Notes under the pieces: model-generated | Databases searched by the model: none | Told to the model about the DNA's origin: nothing | What the model saw: the letters and a program-made list of their open reading frames with translations, nothing else | NCBI RefSeq assembly: GCF_003206065.1 | Contig: NZ_PZJQ01000002.1 | Span: forward strand, 835,883 to 899,882 | Direction: 5' to 3' | DNA: 64,000 nt | Source: Salinicola halimionae | Lineage (GTDB): Bacteria > Pseudomonadota > Gammaproteobacteria > Pseudomonadales > Halomonadaceae | Shown: piece by piece, positions 60,696-64,000 of the stretch | Layout: each line of letters begins with the position of its first letter | How positions within the stretch are numbered: the stretch's first letter is position 1 | Made by a program: the position numbers and the translations under genes

Positions 60696-60758
60696 TCATT
60701 TAGATCTTACGGATTGTCATTTAGATCTTACGGATTGTCATTTAGATCTTGCGGAATA
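60696..60758. repeat. 21-bp tandem repeat, three copies, upstream of tctC system 4
   Basis: Three units beginning TCATTTAGATCTT start at 60696, 60717 and 60738; the first two are identical and the third differs at two positions plus its end. The 21-bp period is two helical turns, so a protein could bind all three on one face. The block ends 55 bp before tctC. It is either a regulator-binding array or a recent duplication. Confidence 0.85.
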
Positions 60759-60813
60759 GTGAAGCGGTGGTTCGGGCTTCGGCCGTGAGACAACGGTATG
60801 AGGGAGACGCATC

Positions 60814-61866
60814 ATGAAAGCGATTCTGAGCAAAACCTGCCTGGCCGTGCTGGCTACCGCCGCCATTGGCGTATCAGCATCCGCCCAGGCCGCCGACGAT
60901 TGCCCGATTCCGGGTAACCTGCGGGTTGTGATCGGTTCGACGTCGACCGGCGGGGATACTTATCAGGCCTCGAGCATGGTGGTCGATAAGCTGGCCGACC
61001 AGCTCGATATCAATGCCAAGGTCGACGCCGTCGGTGTCATGCCTGGCTTCCAGGCACTGGAGCGTAGCCGCCACGGCAACACCATCATGATCTTTCACGA
61101 TGGCGCCTATCTGGGCAATCTCTACGGCGTGAACGGCTATCCCGATATCTTCAATAAATTCATCGTCGGCCCGACGGTGGCGATCAATCCGGGTAACGCT
61201 TACCTGGTACCCAAGAGTTCGCCGTACCAGTCGATGAGCGACATCATCGAAGCAGCAGGTGAAGGCAAGAAAGTGAAGGTCGCCATTCAGCCGGGTGGCG
61301 TCTCCGAAATCGGCCTGACGGCGATGAAAAATGCCGTGCGCATGAAGTATCCGGGCAAGGAAAGCAATCTCGTTGCCGTCAATACCGGCTCCCAGGCCGA
61401 CAAGAACCAGCTGCTGTTCGACGGGGCGGTGGATGTGATCAACGGGTCGGTCCAGGCCAACGAGCAGTACACCCAACTGCCGGCCGACGACCAGAAGGCG
61501 ATGCGCTTCGTCTGGATCACCGCGCGCGAGAAGACCATCGCCGAGACCAACGAAGAAGGCATGGGGGACACCACGCGCGAGCAGCTGCTGCAGTACGTGA
61601 CGCCGAAGGCTAGCGTGCCGATGGGTGAGGATGAAGACTTCACCTTCGATAAGGAATTCTTCCTGATGTACAACAAGGACATGGATCCTGCTGCCATCAA
61701 GTGCATCGACGATGCTCTGGCTGAGGTCTACAAGGACGACGAGTTCAAGGACCAGCTGAAGCGTTCGTTCTTCGTGCCTGATTACAAGCCTTCCGAAGAA
61801 GCCGCCAGCTATCTGGAAGAGAAGAACGACGAGTACAAGACCATCATCAGCGACCTGAAAGGTTGA
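60814..61866 (+). CDS. TctC-family solute receptor of TTT system 4
   Basis: A 350-residue periplasmic binding protein. The signal peptide is MKAILSKTCLAVLATAAIGV with cleavage after AQA near residue 26. The ligand motif varies as VVIGSTSTGGDTYQASSMVV, and the body contains KVAIQPGGVSEIGLTAMKN. It is more distant from the receptors of systems 2 and 3 than they are from each other, so a different ligand is expected. Two cysteines (about residues 30 and 288) could form a disulfide. It starts the operon tctC-tctB-tctA, with a 21-bp repeat array upstream. Confidence 0.87.
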   Translation: MKAILSKTCLAVLATAAIGVSASAQAADDCPIPGNLRVVIGSTSTGGDTYQASSMVVDKLADQLDINAKVDAVGVMPGFQALERSRHGNTIMIFHDGAYLGNLYGVNGYPDIFNKFIVGPTVAINPGNAYLVPKSSPYQSMSDIIEAAGEGKKVKVAIQPGGVSEIGLTAMKNAVRMKYPGKESNLVAVNTGSQADKNQLLFDGAVDVINGSVQANEQYTQLPADDQKAMRFVWITAREKTIAETNEEGMGDTTREQLLQYVTPKASVPMGEDEDFTFDKEFFLMYNKDMDPAAIKCIDDALAEVYKDDEFKDQLKRSFFVPDYKPSEEAASYLEEKNDEYKTIISDLKG

Positions 61867-61874
61867 TCCTGCCG

Positions 61875-61904
61875 CGTGCCGGCCGGCGAATGTCGGCCGG
61901 CACG
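61875..61904 (+). terminator. hairpin within the TTT system 4 operon
   Basis: A perfect 11-bp stem, CGTGCCGGCCG and CGGCCGGCACG with an 8-base loop, lies 9 bp after tctC and before tctB. It has no T-run. It is better seen as an attenuator or mRNA-stabilising hairpin, giving more receptor than membrane subunits. Confidence 0.6.
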
Positions 61905-61960
61905 ACTTCATTTCCACTACTGATGCTGCCGGCGACGATCCGGCGCAGGAGCCGCTTTCC

Positions 61961-62404
61961 ATGGAAAGCCAATGGCTGTCGCTGCTCGATGTGAGCATCG
62001 ACTTCGACCAATCGCATCTCTTTTTCCCCCGTATCATCACCTGGATTTTAGTCATCCTGCTGGCGGTGATATTGGTCACCCGTTACCGGCTGATGGTTCC
62101 GGGTCTCAAACGCGCAGGTCGGGTATTGATCGGGCGCGAGGGCGAGTTCGATCACAAGCGCTTTTTCGGCACGCTGGCGCTGACGACGGCCTATTTCTAC
62201 CTGATGAGCGTGCTGAGCGATGTGTTTCCCAACACCGGCTACAGCTTTCTGATCATGTCGGTGGCGTTCGTTTTTCTGTTGTCGCTGCTGTATGTCGATC
62301 ATCTGACTCGGCGTCTGTTCGTCATTCTCGTGCTGAACGCGCTGATTGCCCCGACGCTGGCGTGGTACGTGCTGGCGCAGCTGTTCCGCATCACCTTGCC
62401 CTGA
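61961..62404 (+). CDS. TctB-like small membrane subunit of TTT system 4
   Basis: A 147-residue protein with four helices (about residues 25-42, 68-85, 92-112 and 120-140). It occupies the TctB position between tctC and tctA but its sequence is diverged (FFGTLALTTAYFYLMSVLSD, VFPNTGYSF). The call rests on order, length and topology. It is 94 bp from tctC across the hairpin and 32 bp from tctA. Confidence 0.78.
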   Translation: MESQWLSLLDVSIDFDQSHLFFPRIITWILVILLAVILVTRYRLMVPGLKRAGRVLIGREGEFDHKRFFGTLALTTAYFYLMSVLSDVFPNTGYSFLIMSVAFVFLLSLLYVDHLTRRLFVILVLNALIAPTLAWYVLAQLFRITLP

Positions 62405-62436
62405 TCTCTTAGCCCTGACCGTCGGAGACTCGTCTC

Positions 62437-63939
62437 ATGGATATCCTGTCTCACCTCACGCCGATGTTCTTCGGGCTGATCGCCGCGGGAACCCTGATCG
62501 GCATCATTTTCGGCGCGATTCCCGGCATGACCGCCACCATGGCGGTAGCGGTGTGTCTGCCGTTGACCTACGCCTTTGGGCTCGAGAACGGCATCGCGCT
62601 GTTGCTCGGGCTCTACGTTGGCGGCATTTCGGGGGGGATGGTGCCCGCGGTGCTGATCAATATTCCCGGTACACCCTCATCGATCACCACGACGTTCGAT
62701 GGCTATCCGATGGCCAAGCGCGGTGAGGGCGAGCGCGCGCTCAAGATCGGTATCGTCGCTTCGGTCTTCGGCGGCCTGTTCAGCGCCGCAGTGCTGTTCT
62801 TCTTCGCCCCGGTGCTGGCGGACTTCGCGATCAAGTTCTCCTATGTCGAGAAGTTCCTGATCATTTTGCTGGCATTGACGGTGATCGCCTCGCTGACGAC
62901 CAACATGTTGATGGGGATCTTCAGCGGCGTACTCGGCGTCTGGCTGAGCCTGATCGGCACCTACTCGATCACCGAGGGCGGCAACGGCGAACCGCGATTG
63001 ATGTTCGACTTCATGCAGTACTACCTGATCGACGGCTTCTCGCTGCTGCCCGTGCTGATCGGCATCTTCGGTTTGACCACTGTGCTGCTGGATGCCGAAA
63101 AAGGGTTCAAGGACGAAGCGGGTCAGGGTCGGATCTCGCTCAAGGGCGGCGCCAAGTTCAAGTTCAACGTGTTCAAGGGCCAGTTGCTCAACCTGGTGCG
63201 TTCTTCGAGCATCGGTACCTTCGTCGGGATTCTGCCGGGCGTCGGTGGCAGCGCTGCGTCGGTGCTGGCCTACAGTCAGGAAAAGAACTTTTCGCGGGAC
63301 TCATCCATGATGGGCAAGGGCGCGCCGCAGGGGATCGTCTCGTCGGAGTCATCCAACAATGCGCTGACCGGTGGCGCGCTGGTGCCGCTGCTGTCGCTAG
63401 GCATTCCCGGCGACTCCACCACCGCGATCCTGATCGGCGCCTTCACGCTCCAGGGCGTTCAGGTCGGCCCGTTGTTCATCGGCAACAACATCGATACCTG
63501 GTATCTGATGATCATCGCCCTGCTGGCGGCCAACGTCATGATGTTCGGCATCATGTACTTCGCGATTCGTCATATCGCCAAGGTGATCGAGGTACCCAAG
63601 TACATTCTCTATCCGCTGATCATCATGATGTGTGTGGTGGGGGCTTACGCGATCAACTACGGGATCATGTTCGACGTCTGGACGCTGCTGCTGTTTGGGG
63701 TGTTCGGATGGGTCGCCCACAAGGTCGGGTTGGAGACGGTACCGCTGATCATCGGCTTCATCCTGGGCAAGTCGGCAGAGGTCTACTTCGTCAAGAGCAT
63801 CGAGTCTTACGGCAATCTCTCGATCTTCTTTACCAAGAGCCCGATTGCGATGTTCCTGTGGGTGTTGATTGCCGTTTCGCTGGCCTTCGCGATCTATCTG
63901 CGGGTACGCAATCGCCGACAGCCGGCTGTAGAAAGCTAA
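62437..63939 (+). CDS. TctA large membrane subunit of TTT system 4
   Basis: A 500-residue permease with about 11-12 helices. It keeps GAIPGMTATMAVAVCLPLTY, NIPGTPSSITTTFDGYPMAKRG, GILPGVGGSAASVLAY, and SSESSNNALTGGALVPLLSLG with GIPGDSTTAILIGAF. The GIPGDSTT loop replaces GIPGSGTT of systems 1-3 and TATMAV replaces the usual PxNGxA. These differences sit in the substrate-path repeats, so specificity probably differs. It is the last gene of the operon. Confidence 0.92.
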   Translation: MDILSHLTPMFFGLIAAGTLIGIIFGAIPGMTATMAVAVCLPLTYAFGLENGIALLLGLYVGGISGGMVPAVLINIPGTPSSITTTFDGYPMAKRGEGERALKIGIVASVFGGLFSAAVLFFFAPVLADFAIKFSYVEKFLIILLALTVIASLTTNMLMGIFSGVLGVWLSLIGTYSITEGGNGEPRLMFDFMQYYLIDGFSLLPVLIGIFGLTTVLLDAEKGFKDEAGQGRISLKGGAKFKFNVFKGQLLNLVRSSSIGTFVGILPGVGGSAASVLAYSQEKNFSRDSSMMGKGAPQGIVSSESSNNALTGGALVPLLSLGIPGDSTTAILIGAFTLQGVQVGPLFIGNNIDTWYLMIIALLAANVMMFGIMYFAIRHIAKVIEVPKYILYPLIIMMCVVGAYAINYGIMFDVWTLLLFGVFGWVAHKVGLETVPLIIGFILGKSAEVYFVKSIESYGNLSIFFTKSPIAMFLWVLIAVSLAFAIYLRVRNRRQPAVES

Positions 63940-63984
63940 GCTCGAGCCCGCGCTCGCTCTTCGATTGAGCCCTAGCCTGCTCTG

Positions 63985-64000
63985 AAAAAAGCCCACGCCA
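63985..64000 (-). terminator. partial reverse-strand terminator at the window edge
   Basis: Read on the reverse strand, GGCGTGGGC is followed by six T, which looks like the 3' arm and T-run of a terminator for a gene entering from the right. The other arm is outside the window. Confidence 0.45.

Noticed and set aside
60696..60758. CRISPR array
   Set aside because: The three 21-bp units are directly adjacent with no spacers, and no cas genes are present.

Overview
The window is a chromosomal segment of a moderately halophilic, Halomonas-like gammaproteobacterium (Halomonadaceae is the best guess). The evidence is high GC content over most of its length, an alpha-glucosidase that keeps the residue numbering of the known Halomonas enzyme HaG, a long BetT-type betaine/choline transporter behind a BetI-like operator, and Pseudomonas/Halomonas-style glnA-ntrBC and pgk-epd neighbourhoods. 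No rRNA, tRNA, CRISPR array, integrase or transposase gene was seen.

Layout. 1-3.8 kb: end of glnA, a DUF4124 protein and ntrBC, with a sigma-54 promoter and an NtrC-like site in front of ntrB. 3.8-9.4 kb: GH13 alpha-glucosidase, a MetE-like methyltransferase, an oxaloacetate decarboxylase-type enzyme and a dGTPase-like HD protein. 9.5-14.9 kb: a divergent LysR regulator, a PrpF/GalD-type isomerase and a tripartite tricarboxylate transporter (TTT) whose TctA and TctB are fused. 15-17.6 kb: betT. 17.7-32.3 kb: mixed metabolic and housekeeping genes (SSS symporter, kdgK, NERD protein, sirtuin, aldo/keto reductase, lipoprotein, YciH, HAD phosphatase, ghrB, DadA-like oxidase, msrPQ, SLC13 permease). 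32.3-37.5 kb: a 3-dehydroshikimate dehydratase-like enzyme with AEC, SSS and MHS transporters. 37.7-44 kb: tctDE two-component system with a periplasmic partner, divergent from a second TTT operon. 44.1-46.8 kb: aconitase. 46.7-50.4 kb: an AT-rich island (quinone oxidoreductase, LysR, TctC). It ends exactly where GC-rich tctB-tctA begins, which makes a third, apparently hybrid TTT operon, followed by a signal-less solute-binding-fold protein. 53.2-58.9 kb: pgk, a small inverted-repeat element, epd, a shortened AcnX-like gene, a hydrolase and lrgAB. 59.5-64 kb: class I FBP aldolase and a fourth TTT operon.

How it fits together. The dominant theme is uptake and use of organic acids. There are four TTT systems plus SLC13, AEC, MHS and two SSS carriers, together with aconitase, a PrpF-type double-bond isomerase, an AcnX-like remnant and an oxaloacetate decarboxylase-type enzyme. 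A second theme is central carbon metabolism (pgk, epd, fbaB, kdgK, ghrB), and a third is nitrogen control (glnA-ntrBC). The most unusual points are the TctA-TctB fusion, the AT-rich island that splices a foreign TctC onto resident tctBA while altering the 5' end of acnA, the shortened AcnX-like protein, an inverted-repeat element that supplies the stop codon of epd, and repeated 12-21 bp tandem duplications in and between genes.
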